Below, one piece after another: positions 1 to 6,117 of a stretch of 8,584 bases of DNA (positions are counted from its first letter, which is position 1; each line of letters opens with the position of its first letter). The position numbers were made by a program, and so were the translations under genes. The notes under the pieces were generated by a model. That model was not told where the DNA came from, made no database searches, and saw only the letters and a program-made list of their open reading frames with translations. The DNA is from Flavobacteriales bacterium UBA5933. GTDB lineage: Bacteria; Bacteroidota; Bacteroidia; Flavobacteriales; Weeksellaceae. The stretch covers positions 1 to 8,584 of the forward strand of contig DJDD01000161.1 in NCBI GenBank assembly GCA_002430925.1, written 5' to 3'.

Positions 1-80
1 CTTCGCTCGATGACAAAATAGAAATACAATAACCAATCAAAAAAGATACATCGTAAAGCACGGTGCGAAGCAATTGCCCA
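1..80. repeat. Probable remnant of a dispersed palindromic repeat
   Basis: Two short GC-richer patches, CTTCGCTCGATGAC at 1-14 and GTGCGAAGCAATTGCCC at 64-80, stand out from the AT-rich surroundings. CTTCGC (1-6) and GCGAAG (65-70) are inverted copies of each other. From memory, both resemble pieces of the short palindromic repeats (cores like GAGCGAAGC and CGAAGCAAT) that are scattered between genes in many Bacteroidota. The first patch is cut by the window edge, so the full unit cannot be seen. No open frame of note runs through it. This is a resemblance call, not an alignment. Confidence 0.35.
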
Positions 81-177
81 AAAATTATATTTATTTTATC
101 TTATAAAAATTAATAAACTTATAGGTTATTTATAATGAATCCAAACAATAGTATAGATTATATTCTTATATATTTTG

Positions 178-185
178 TAATTTTG
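178..185 (+). promoter_or_regulatory. Probable rimO promoter -7 element
   Basis: TAATTTTG matches the Bacteroidota -7 consensus TAnnTTTG and ends 18 nt before the rimO ATG. Transcription would start near 190-193, leaving a short A-rich leader (TTAAATAAAAAAG) typical of the group. No TTG is seen at the expected -33 position, so the call rests on one element plus its location. Confidence 0.5.
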
Positions 186-203
186 CAGACTTAAATAAAA
201 AAG

Positions 204-1508
204 ATGCGTACGAAATCGACAGGAAAAAAGAAAATTAATGTTATAACACTAGGTTGTTCTAAGAACGTATATGATTCTGAAGTGTTAATGGGTCAACTGA
301 AAGCTAATGGTAAAGATGTTGTTCATGAGCAATCTGGAGATATTGTTGTGATTAATACTTGTGGTTTCATCGATAATGCAAAAGAAGAAAGTATAGATAC
401 TATCTTAGATTATGTACAACGTAAAGAAGATGGTTTGGTTGAAAAAGTATTTGTTACTGGATGTTTATCTGAACGTTATAAACCAGATTTAATAGAACAA
501 ATTCCTGACGTTGACCAATACTTTGGTACAAGAGAATTACCTTTATTATTAAAAGCCTTAGGAGCAGATTATAAACATGAATTAGTAGGAGAACGTTTAA
601 CGACAACCCCTCGTCATTATGCTTATCTAAAGATTGCTGAGGGATGTGATAGACCATGTTCTTTTTGTGCTATTCCATTAATGAGAGGTGGAAATATTTC
701 TCGTCCTATAGAAGAATTAGTTAAAGAAGCAACTAACTTAGCTAAAAATGGTACAAAAGAATTAATACTTATTGCACAAGATTTAACATATTACGGTTTA
801 GATTTATATAAAAAACGTGAATTAGCTTCTTTACTAAAAGAGTTAGTAAAAGTTGAAGGAATTGAATGGATTCGTTTACATTATGCATTTCCTTCTGGTT
901 TTCCAGAAGATGTATTAGACGTAATTAGAGAAGAGCCTAAAGTTTGTAATTATATTGATATTCCTTTACAACATATTTCATCTAAAATCCTAAAATCAAT
1001 GCGTCGTGGTACAACTCACGAAAAAACAGATGCTTTATTAGCTCAGTTTAGAGAGAAAGTTCCTAATATGACTATCCGTACAACGCTAATTTGTGGTTAT
1101 CCTGGTGAAACCGAAGAAGATTTCCAAGAAATGAAAGCTTGGGTACAAGAACAAAAATTTGATCGTTTAGGATGTTTTACATATTCTCATGAAGAAAATA
1201 CACATGCTTATAATTTAGAAGATGATGTACCAGAAGAAGTAAAACAAAGACGAGTAGAGGAGATTATGGAAATTCAATCTCAGATTTCTTACGATTTAAA
1301 TCAAGAAAAAATTGGTAAACAATTTAAAGTAATGATTGATAGAAAAGAAGGAGATAACTTTATAGGTCGTACAGAGCATGATTCTCCTGATGTTGATAAT
1401 GAAGTTTTAATTTCTGCAATTGATACTTATTTACCTATTGGTGATTTTGTAAATGTAGAGATTACAGAGGCATATGAATTTGATTTAATTGCTAAAGTAA
1501 TAGATTAA
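204..1508 (+). CDS. rimO: Ribosomal protein uS12 methylthiotransferase RimO
   Basis: A radical SAM enzyme that adds a methylthio group to the beta carbon of a conserved aspartate in ribosomal protein uS12, acting in the cytoplasm with two iron-sulfur clusters. The 434-residue length is normal for the family. The N-terminal methylthiotransferase domain (about 11-125) has its three cluster cysteines C18 (LGCSKN), C53 (NTCGFI) and C87 (TGCLSE). The radical SAM core has the CxxxCxxC motif C148, C152, C155 inside EGCDRPCSFC. A C-terminal TRAM domain (about 372-434) carries GRTEHDSPDVDNEV (388-401), the RimO-type signature that separates it from the tRNA enzyme MiaB. The ATG at 204 gives an MRTK start that fits flavobacterial RimO proteins, and no Shine-Dalgarno precedes it. 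The gene is monocistronic here: its own probable promoter lies upstream and a terminator follows 20 nt after the stop. It converges on copA. Confidence 0.96.
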   Translation: MRTKSTGKKKINVITLGCSKNVYDSEVLMGQLKANGKDVVHEQSGDIVVINTCGFIDNAKEESIDTILDYVQRKEDGLVEKVFVTGCLSERYKPDLIEQIPDVDQYFGTRELPLLLKALGADYKHELVGERLTTTPRHYAYLKIAEGCDRPCSFCAIPLMRGGNISRPIEELVKEATNLAKNGTKELILIAQDLTYYGLDLYKKRELASLLKELVKVEGIEWIRLHYAFPSGFPEDVLDVIREEPKVCNYIDIPLQHISSKILKSMRRGTTHEKTDALLAQFREKVPNMTIRTTLICGYPGETEEDFQEMKAWVQEQKFDRLGCFTYSHEENTHAYNLEDDVPEEVKQRRVEEIMEIQSQISYDLNQEKIGKQFKVMIDRKEGDNFIGRTEHDSPDVDNEVLISAIDTYLPIGDFVNVEITEAYEFDLIAKVID

Positions 1509-1528
1509 TTAAATTACTATAAAAAATT

Positions 1529-1554
1529 AAAAACCACTCAATTGAGTGGTTTTT
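1529..1554. terminator. Bidirectional Rho-independent terminator between rimO and copA
   Basis: A perfect 26-bp palindrome with core CCACTCAATTGAGTGG (1534-1549) is flanked by an A run on the left and a T run on the right. On the plus strand the stem CCACTC/GAGTGG is followed by TTTTTT after rimO. On the minus strand it is followed by TTTTTAATTTTTT after copA. It therefore fits an intrinsic terminator serving both convergent genes, whose stop codons are only 66 nt apart. Confidence 0.9.
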
Positions 1555-1574
1555 TATATTAAATAGATTTCTAA

Positions 1575-3971
1575 TTAAATCTTTTTATATTTTAAAAACA
1601 AGCTATTGGTAACAACACTTACACTACTTAAAGCCATTGCTGCACCAGCTAGCATAGGATTTAACAAAAAGCCATTAATAGGATAGAGGATACCCGCAGC
1701 AATTGGTATTCCAATAACATTGTAAATAAATGCCCAGAATAAATTTTGATGAATTGTTTTTACTGTCTGCGTAGATAAATTGATTGCTTTATTTACTTTT
1801 GTTAAATCTCCACCAATTAGTGTAATTTGAGCTACATCAATCGCAATATCAGAACCATTTCCCATTGCAATAGAAACATCTGCTTGTGCTAAGGCTGCAC
1901 TATCATTAATTCCATCACCAACCATAGCAACAATTTTACCTTGCTGTTGTAAATCTTTAATGATATTCATTTTATCGGTTGGTAAAGCACTAGCAACTAT
2001 TTTATCTATTCTTACTTTTTCACCAATTGCTTTTGCAGAAGATTCATTATCTCCTGTAACCATGTAAACTTCTATATTATGCTCGTGTAAAGTTTGAATA
2101 GCTTCTATTGAGTTACTTTTTAATTCATCGGAAATGCCAATTAAACCTATAATTTTATTATTACTTGCAAAAAAAGAAATGGTATAATTTTTATTCAAAA
2201 AATTAGTTACTGATTCATCAAATTCTTTAGTTATAGGAATATTTAATTCATCTAACCAATTAATTTTACCTATATAATATTCATTATTTAAATAACTACA
2301 TTTCAAACCTTTTCCTGCTATTTCTTCAATTTTTAATTCAGGTAAAATATCATATTCTCCTAAATAATCTGTAATAGCATTTGCGAGTGGATGTGTTGTT
2401 TGTTTTTCTAAGTTATAAAGTAGATTAATAGGAGGGGTTTCATCAAACCAAATAATCTCTTGTACTTTTGGTTTTCCCTCAGTGATTGTACCCGTTTTAT
2501 CAAGAATAATTGTATTTATTTTTTTTGCTAATTCTAAACTTTCTGCATTTTTAATTAAAATCCCTTGTTCAGCACCTTTTCCCATACCAACCATAATAGC
2601 TGTAGGTGTAGCTAAACCTAAAGCACAAGGACAAGCTATAACAAGAACTGTTATCATAGATAATAGTGCCATTGTAAAAGAATTTTCTTGACCAAGTACA
2701 ATCCAAGTTACAAAGGTTAACAAAGCAATTATAATTACAGTTGGTACAAATATCCCTGCAATTTTATCAACCAGTTTTTGTACTGGAGCTTTGCTTCCTT
2801 GAGCATTTTTAACCGATTGTATGATTTGAGCTAGTAATGTCTCATTTCCAACTTTTAATGCTTTATATTGAATAGGAGAGTTTTGATTAACAGTTCCAGA
2901 GAAAACTTTAGAATCTATTTTTTTCTCAACAGGAATAGGTTCACCAGTCAAAGAGCTTTCGTCTACAAATGAATTTCCGTCTACGATAATTCCATCTACA
3001 GCAATTTTTTCTCCCACTTTTGCCAATATAATATCTCCAATATTTACATTTTCTATTTCAATTTCCTTTTGTTTACCTTCAACTATAACTTGAACAGTCT
3101 TTGGTTGTAGTCCAATTAATTTCTTTATAGCTTCGGAAGTATTTCCTTTAGCATTTTCTTCCATTAATTTTCCAATCAAAATAAAAACAATAATTAATCC
3201 TGCAGCCTCAAAATAGGGATGTGGATGTAATCCTTTGCTATGCCAATAAGATGGAAATAAAGTATTAAACACACTAAATAAATAGGCAACACTTGTACTA
3301 AGAGCAACAAGTGTATCCATATTAGCTGACTTATTTTTTAATTGTTTCCATGTACCAATGTAAAATTGTTTTCCGAAAACAAATAGTATCGGAGTTGATA
3401 ATGCCCACATTATATAATTTGCATAAGGCATATTCATAAAGAACATTCCTATAATAAAAAGTGGAATACCAAAAATAAGTGAATAAATAACATTTCTTTT
3501 AAGCTCTTTTAAATGATTATCTTTCAATTCTTCTAATTCAGCATCTTGATTTTTTGATTCATCAATTACCAAATCATAACCAACAGAAATAAGAGAATCT
3601 TTTAACTTTTCCGGATTAGTTAATGAAGGAATAAATTCTATTTTTCCAATACCATTCCCATAATTAACATCAGCATTCACAACACCATATTGTCTTTTAA
3701 GGTTTGCTTGAGAACTACTTGCACAAGAAGCACATGTCATGTTAAGTACAGGATATGATTTTTCTATTGAGTTTATTTTAAAATTATTTTCTTTTAAAAA
3801 CTCATAGACTTTTGAAGAGGCTTTAGGAAGTTTTTTTGCAGTAATAGTTATTTCATTTTGATGAATGGAATAACTATCAAGTAAATCTAATTCAGATAAA
3901 AACTTATTTAGTTTTAAATTTTGTTCTTCTGAATTTAAATTTAAAATAGGAATATTTATAGTGTCATTCAT
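1575..3971 (-). CDS. copA: Cu(I)-exporting P1B-type ATPase CopA
   Basis: An inner-membrane pump that uses ATP to move Cu(I) out of the cytoplasm. In the 798-residue product starting at the ATG at 3971, residues 1-73 look like a heavy-metal-associated (HMA) fold without cysteines. A true HMA domain follows with MTCASC (C80, C83). Eight membrane segments lie near 160-178, 185-200, 219-239, 254-271, 406-426, 433-458, 740-763 and 767-793. The family motifs are all present: TGE 342-344 (actuator), CPC 447-449 (transport site), DKTGT with phosphorylated D491, HP 527-528 and GDGIND 685-690. YN (750-751) in helix 7 and MxxSS (779-783) in helix 8 are the marks of Cu(I)-selective P1B-1 pumps. The longest open frame reaches a TTG at 3992, but that codon lies in the likely -7 element, so the ATG is preferred. 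No copper chaperone or copper-sensing regulator gene is in the window. The cytochrome-oxidase-assembly pump CcoI is a less likely alternative. Confidence 0.93.
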   Translation of the reverse strand: MNDTINIPILNLNSEEQNLKLNKFLSELDLLDSYSIHQNEITITAKKLPKASSKVYEFLKENNFKINSIEKSYPVLNMTCASCASSSQANLKRQYGVVNADVNYGNGIGKIEFIPSLTNPEKLKDSLISVGYDLVIDESKNQDAELEELKDNHLKELKRNVIYSLIFGIPLFIIGMFFMNMPYANYIMWALSTPILFVFGKQFYIGTWKQLKNKSANMDTLVALSTSVAYLFSVFNTLFPSYWHSKGLHPHPYFEAAGLIIVFILIGKLMEENAKGNTSEAIKKLIGLQPKTVQVIVEGKQKEIEIENVNIGDIILAKVGEKIAVDGIIVDGNSFVDESSLTGEPIPVEKKIDSKVFSGTVNQNSPIQYKALKVGNETLLAQIIQSVKNAQGSKAPVQKLVDKIAGIFVPTVIIIALLTFVTWIVLGQENSFTMALLSMITVLVIACPCALGLATPTAIMVGMGKGAEQGILIKNAESLELAKKINTIILDKTGTITEGKPKVQEIIWFDETPPINLLYNLEKQTTHPLANAITDYLGEYDILPELKIEEIAGKGLKCSYLNNEYYIGKINWLDELNIPITKEFDESVTNFLNKNYTISFFASNNKIIGLIGISDELKSNSIEAIQTLHEHNIEVYMVTGDNESSAKAIGEKVRIDKIVASALPTDKMNIIKDLQQQGKIVAMVGDGINDSAALAQADVSIAMGNGSDIAIDVAQITLIGGDLTKVNKAINLSTQTVKTIHQNLFWAFIYNVIGIPIAAGILYPINGFLLNPMLAGAAMALSSVSVVTNSLFLKYKKI

Positions 3972-3989
3972 TTGGTTATTTTTATTTAA

Positions 3990-3997
3990 CAAATTTC
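3990..3997 (-). promoter_or_regulatory. Candidate weak copA promoter -7 element
   Basis: On the minus strand GAAATTTG matches TAnnTTTG at five of six defined positions and is followed by an A-rich leader (TTAAATAAAAATAACCAA) to the ATG at 3971. No TTG is found 17-23 nt upstream. A weak core promoter would fit a gene that needs an activator, but it may simply not be the promoter. Confidence 0.35.
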
Positions 3998-4036
3998 GTG
4001 AATTAAATTTCTATTCATTTATATAATTTGTTTTTT

Positions 4037-4057
4037 ATATTACATATTTCGTAATAT
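4037..4057. promoter_or_regulatory. Inverted repeat, possible operator upstream of copA
   Basis: ATATTAC (4037-4043) and GTAATAT (4051-4057) are perfect 7-bp inverted arms around a 7-bp spacer. This 21-bp dyad is of a size bound by dimeric regulators. Its centre (4047) lies about 61 bp upstream of the copA transcription start estimated from the weak -7 element. It does not match the CueR or CopY boxes I know. Dyads of this size can arise by chance in such AT-rich DNA. Confidence 0.3.
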
Positions 4058-4112
4058 ATATAATTTTATAAAATCATATTATTTACTTGATAGGAAGTAA
4101 TAAAAGAATATC

Positions 4113-4188
4113 TATTTAACATAATATATATTATAATAATAATATTTCTCTGAAATATTATTATTAATAAGATTTATTATGTTAAATA
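4113..4188. repeat. Long imperfect inverted repeat (hairpin of about 76 nt)
   Basis: Outer arms 4113-4126 and 4175-4188 are perfectly complementary over 14 bp (TATTTAACATAATA and its complement). Inner arms 4134-4148 and 4152-4166 are perfectly complementary over 15 bp around the loop TCT. The 7- and 8-nt internal segments between them pair partly. Flanking AAGAATA copies lie at 4104-4110 and 4197-4203. It is not followed by a T run and is not needed as a terminator, since ffh has its own at 4231-4263. Its role is unknown: a miniature inverted-repeat element, a structured RNA or a binding site are all possible. Confidence 0.55.
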
Positions 4189-4230
4189 AGAAAATGAAGA
4201 ATACTCTATTAATAGTATTTAATGTAAATA

Positions 4231-4263
4231 AAAAAAGACTTAATGAAAATCATTAAGTCTTTT
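4231..4263 (-). terminator. Rho-independent terminator of ffh
   Basis: Arms 4233-4246 and 4250-4263 pair perfectly over 14 bp around a 3-nt loop, with the core GACTTAATGA. Reading on the minus strand the stem is followed by a run of Ts (complement of 4231-4236). It starts 25 nt after the ffh stop codon, a standard position for an intrinsic terminator. Confidence 0.9.
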
Positions 4264-4288
4264 AGAATATAATTTAAAATAATTATAA

Positions 4289-5650
4289 TTACATTTTTGG
4301 CATTCCAGGAAAACCACCAGCAGGCATATTCTTAGACATTGTTTCCATCATCTTTTTACCACCAGCAGAATTCATGAACTTCATCATTTTTCCCATTTCA
4401 GAGAATTGCTTCAATAATTGATTTACTTCTTGTAAAGATGTTCCTGATCCAGCAGCAATTCTTTTCTTACGAGAATTATCTATAAGCTTAGGGTTTTGAC
4501 GTTCTTTAATAGTCATTGAATGGATAATTGCTTCAACACCTTTAAAAGCATTGTCATTAATATCAACATCTTTTAAAGCTTTACCAGCACCTGGTAACAT
4601 TCCAACTAAATCTTTCATATTACCCATACGTTTGATTTGTTGTATTTGCTTTAAGAAATCTTCAAAGTCGAAATTATTTTTTGCAATTTTCTTTTGTAAA
4701 CGTTTAGCTTCTTCTTCGTCAAATTGTTCCTGTGCACGTTCTACTAAAGATACAACGTCACCCATTCCTAAAATACGATCAGCCATACGCTCTGGATAGA
4801 AAACATCTAATGCTTCCATTTTTTCCCCAGTAGATATAAACTTAATTGGTTTATCTACAACAGTACGTATTGTTAAAGCAGCTCCACCACGTGTATCACC
4901 ATCTAATTTCGTTAATACAACTCCATTATAATTTAACACATCATTAAAAGCTTTTGCTGTGTTTACAGCATCTTGACCTGTCATAGAATCTACAACAAAT
5001 AAAGTCTCTGTAGGGTTTATTGTTTGATGTACTTGACGAATTTCTTCCATCATTTGTTCATCAATTGCTAAACGACCTGCAGTATCGACAATAATTACAT
5101 TATTACCGTTTTGCTTCGCTTGTGCAATTGCAGATTGAGCAATTGCTACAGGGTTTTTATTTTCTAAATCAGCATATACATCAACACCTATTTGTTCTCC
5201 AAGAACCTGTAATTGATTGATGGCTGCAGGACGATAAACATCACCAGCAACTAATAATACTTTTTTATTCTTTTTAGTTTTTAAATAACTTGCTAATTTA
5301 CCTGAGAAAGTTGTTTTACCAGAACCTTGTAAACCAGCAACTAATATAATTGTAGGATTAGCTTCTATTTTTAATTCGGTAGCCTCACCTCCCATTAATT
5401 TTGCTAATTCGTCATGAACAATTTTTACCATTAATTGCCCAGGATTCAAAGATGTAATTACGTTTTCACCTAGTGCTTTTTCTTTTACAGTATTTGTAAA
5501 ATCTTTTGCAACTTTAAAACTAACATCGGCATCAACAAGTGCTCTACGCACCTCTTTTACAGTTTCTGCAACATTAATTTCTGTAATTTGTCCTTTCCCT
5601 TTTAATGTATGTAAAGCTTTATCTAATTTATCCTGAAGATTTTGGAACAT
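4289..5650 (-). CDS. ffh: Signal recognition particle GTPase Ffh (SRP54)
   Basis: The protein part of the signal recognition particle. With 4.5S RNA it binds signal sequences emerging from the ribosome and delivers the complex to the receptor FtsY at the membrane. At 453 residues it has the normal length. The order is N domain helices (about 1-90), GTPase domain (about 98-295) and methionine-rich M domain (about 325-453). Visible GTPase motifs are GLQGSGKT (106-113, P loop), DVYRPAA (137-143), DTAGR (189-193), TKLDGDTRGG (247-256) and STGE (273-276). The M domain has the RNA-binding stretch SRKKRIAAGSGTS (393-405) and a Met-rich tail (MGKMMKFM, KKMMETMSKNM) for signal-sequence contact. The ATG at 5650 lies 20 nt from a clear promoter -7 element, and no Shine-Dalgarno is present. 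A strong terminator follows. Neither ftsY nor the 4.5S RNA gene is seen in the window. Confidence 0.97.
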   Translation of the reverse strand: MFQNLQDKLDKALHTLKGKGQITEINVAETVKEVRRALVDADVSFKVAKDFTNTVKEKALGENVITSLNPGQLMVKIVHDELAKLMGGEATELKIEANPTIILVAGLQGSGKTTFSGKLASYLKTKKNKKVLLVAGDVYRPAAINQLQVLGEQIGVDVYADLENKNPVAIAQSAIAQAKQNGNNVIIVDTAGRLAIDEQMMEEIRQVHQTINPTETLFVVDSMTGQDAVNTAKAFNDVLNYNGVVLTKLDGDTRGGAALTIRTVVDKPIKFISTGEKMEALDVFYPERMADRILGMGDVVSLVERAQEQFDEEEAKRLQKKIAKNNFDFEDFLKQIQQIKRMGNMKDLVGMLPGAGKALKDVDINDNAFKGVEAIIHSMTIKERQNPKLIDNSRKKRIAAGSGTSLQEVNQLLKQFSEMGKMMKFMNSAGGKKMMETMSKNMPAGGFPGMPKM

Positions 5651-5670
5651 TTTAAGTAAATTTTATATCG

Positions 5671-5705
5671 CAAATATAAATAATTTATATCTAATTATTA
5701 CAAAA
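5671..5705 (-). promoter_or_regulatory. ffh promoter (TTTTG, 22-nt spacer, TATATTTG)
   Basis: On the minus strand TTTTG (5705-5701) is followed by a 22-nt spacer and TATATTTG (5678-5671), an exact match to TAnnTTTG. This gives transcription start near 5665 and a leader of roughly 15 nt before the ffh ATG. The spacer is within the 17-23 nt range known for flavobacterial promoters. Confidence 0.75.
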
Positions 5706-5741
5706 TAAGAAAACTCGGTATTTGTATTATACTATAATAGT

Positions 5742-5996
5742 TTATAATTCATGATTATTTTCTAAACGGTGTAACTTTTTTTCTAATTTTTTATTTTCTT
5801 TTTTTAATTCATTTTCAGCACCAAACATTGTATAGATTAATAGCCCAACTCCAACTCCTAAAGCAGCTCCTATTTTTTCATTTTTTCGTATTGCTTTAGA
5901 AATTGCTATACCTGCTGCAGCTCCTGTAGTTACTATAGAAACTGTATTTTCAAACTTTTTTGATTTTGTATCAATAGCGTCAAGTAAATTATTCAT
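5742..5996 (-). CDS. Small glycine-rich membrane protein of unknown function
   Basis: An 84-residue protein that I do not recognise. It has a polar N-terminus (1-17), a first Gly/Ala-rich hydrophobic stretch (about 18-35, with GAAAG at 25-29), a basic hinge (AIRKNEK) and a second hydrophobic stretch (about 42-59, GAALGVGVGLLIY). A charged, probably coiled-coil tail (60-81, rich in K, E and L) follows. The GxxxG patterns (G25/G29, G43/G47) resemble glycine-zipper membrane segments, and the overall shape recalls small YtxH-like proteins, but no named family is claimed. It is presumably a helical-hairpin or single-span inner-membrane protein with its tail in the cytoplasm. It lies 91 nt upstream of ffh on the same strand with no clear terminator between, so some read-through into ffh is possible. 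It is divergent from ligA. The start is an ATG after an A-rich leader, and that stretch is clearly coding-like in composition. Confidence 0.72.
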   Translation of the reverse strand: MNNLLDAIDTKSKKFENTVSIVTTGAAAGIAISKAIRKNEKIGAALGVGVGLLIYTMFGAENELKKENKKLEKKLHRLENNHEL

Positions 5997-6068
5997 AATT
6001 TATGTTTTTTTTATATAATTGAATTTTAAGTAATCATAAATATAATTAAAATCGTAGACTTTTAAAAA

Positions 6069-6099
6069 TTGTACGAATAAATTCTAGTGTCTATCTTTG
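6069..6099 (+). promoter_or_regulatory. ligA promoter (TTG, 20-nt spacer, TATCTTTG)
   Basis: TTG (6069-6071), a 20-nt spacer and TATCTTTG (6092-6099) match the Bacteroidota TTG/TAnnTTTG promoter with ideal spacing. Transcription would start near 6104-6107, giving a leader of about 12 nt ending in AACAAAGAAATT before the ATG at 6118. This placement also rules out the in-frame TTG at 6097 as the translation start. Confidence 0.8.
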
Positions 6100-6117
6100 T
6101 TCAGTAACAAAGAAATT

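Larger units (their letters stand above)
3998..4230. other. AT-rich structured intergenic region between copA and ffh
   Basis: This is the main part of a roughly 320-bp gene-free stretch. I see no credible coding frame or tRNA on either strand. It contains an inverted repeat at 4037-4057, a large imperfect hairpin at 4113-4188 and a small inverted repeat AATACT/AGTATT (4200-4205 and 4214-4219). It separates the ffh terminator from the copA start, so copA is probably not co-transcribed with ffh. Confidence 0.6.

Noticed and set aside
454..657. Open frame of 67 codons on the minus strand inside rimO
   Set aside because: It lies wholly antisense to the RimO radical SAM region, has no promoter and no recognisable protein features; it is a shadow of the real gene.
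2482..2691. Open frame of 69 codons on the plus strand inside copA
   Set aside because: Antisense to the CPC and DKTGT region of CopA; composition mirrors the real gene and no start signals are seen.
4200..4219. Small inverted repeat AATACT/AGTATT as a terminator or RNA element
   Set aside because: Only six A/T-rich pairs with an 8-nt loop and no T run; likely chance in this composition.
4551..4799. Open frame of 82 codons on the plus strand inside ffh
   Set aside because: Antisense to the Ffh M domain; the Ser/Lys/Cys-rich product is typical of a mirror frame.
6037..6044. Possible -7 element TATATTTA for the small minus-strand gene at 5742-5996
   Set aside because: It lacks the final G of TAnnTTTG and no TTG lies at the right distance, so the promoter of that gene is left unassigned.
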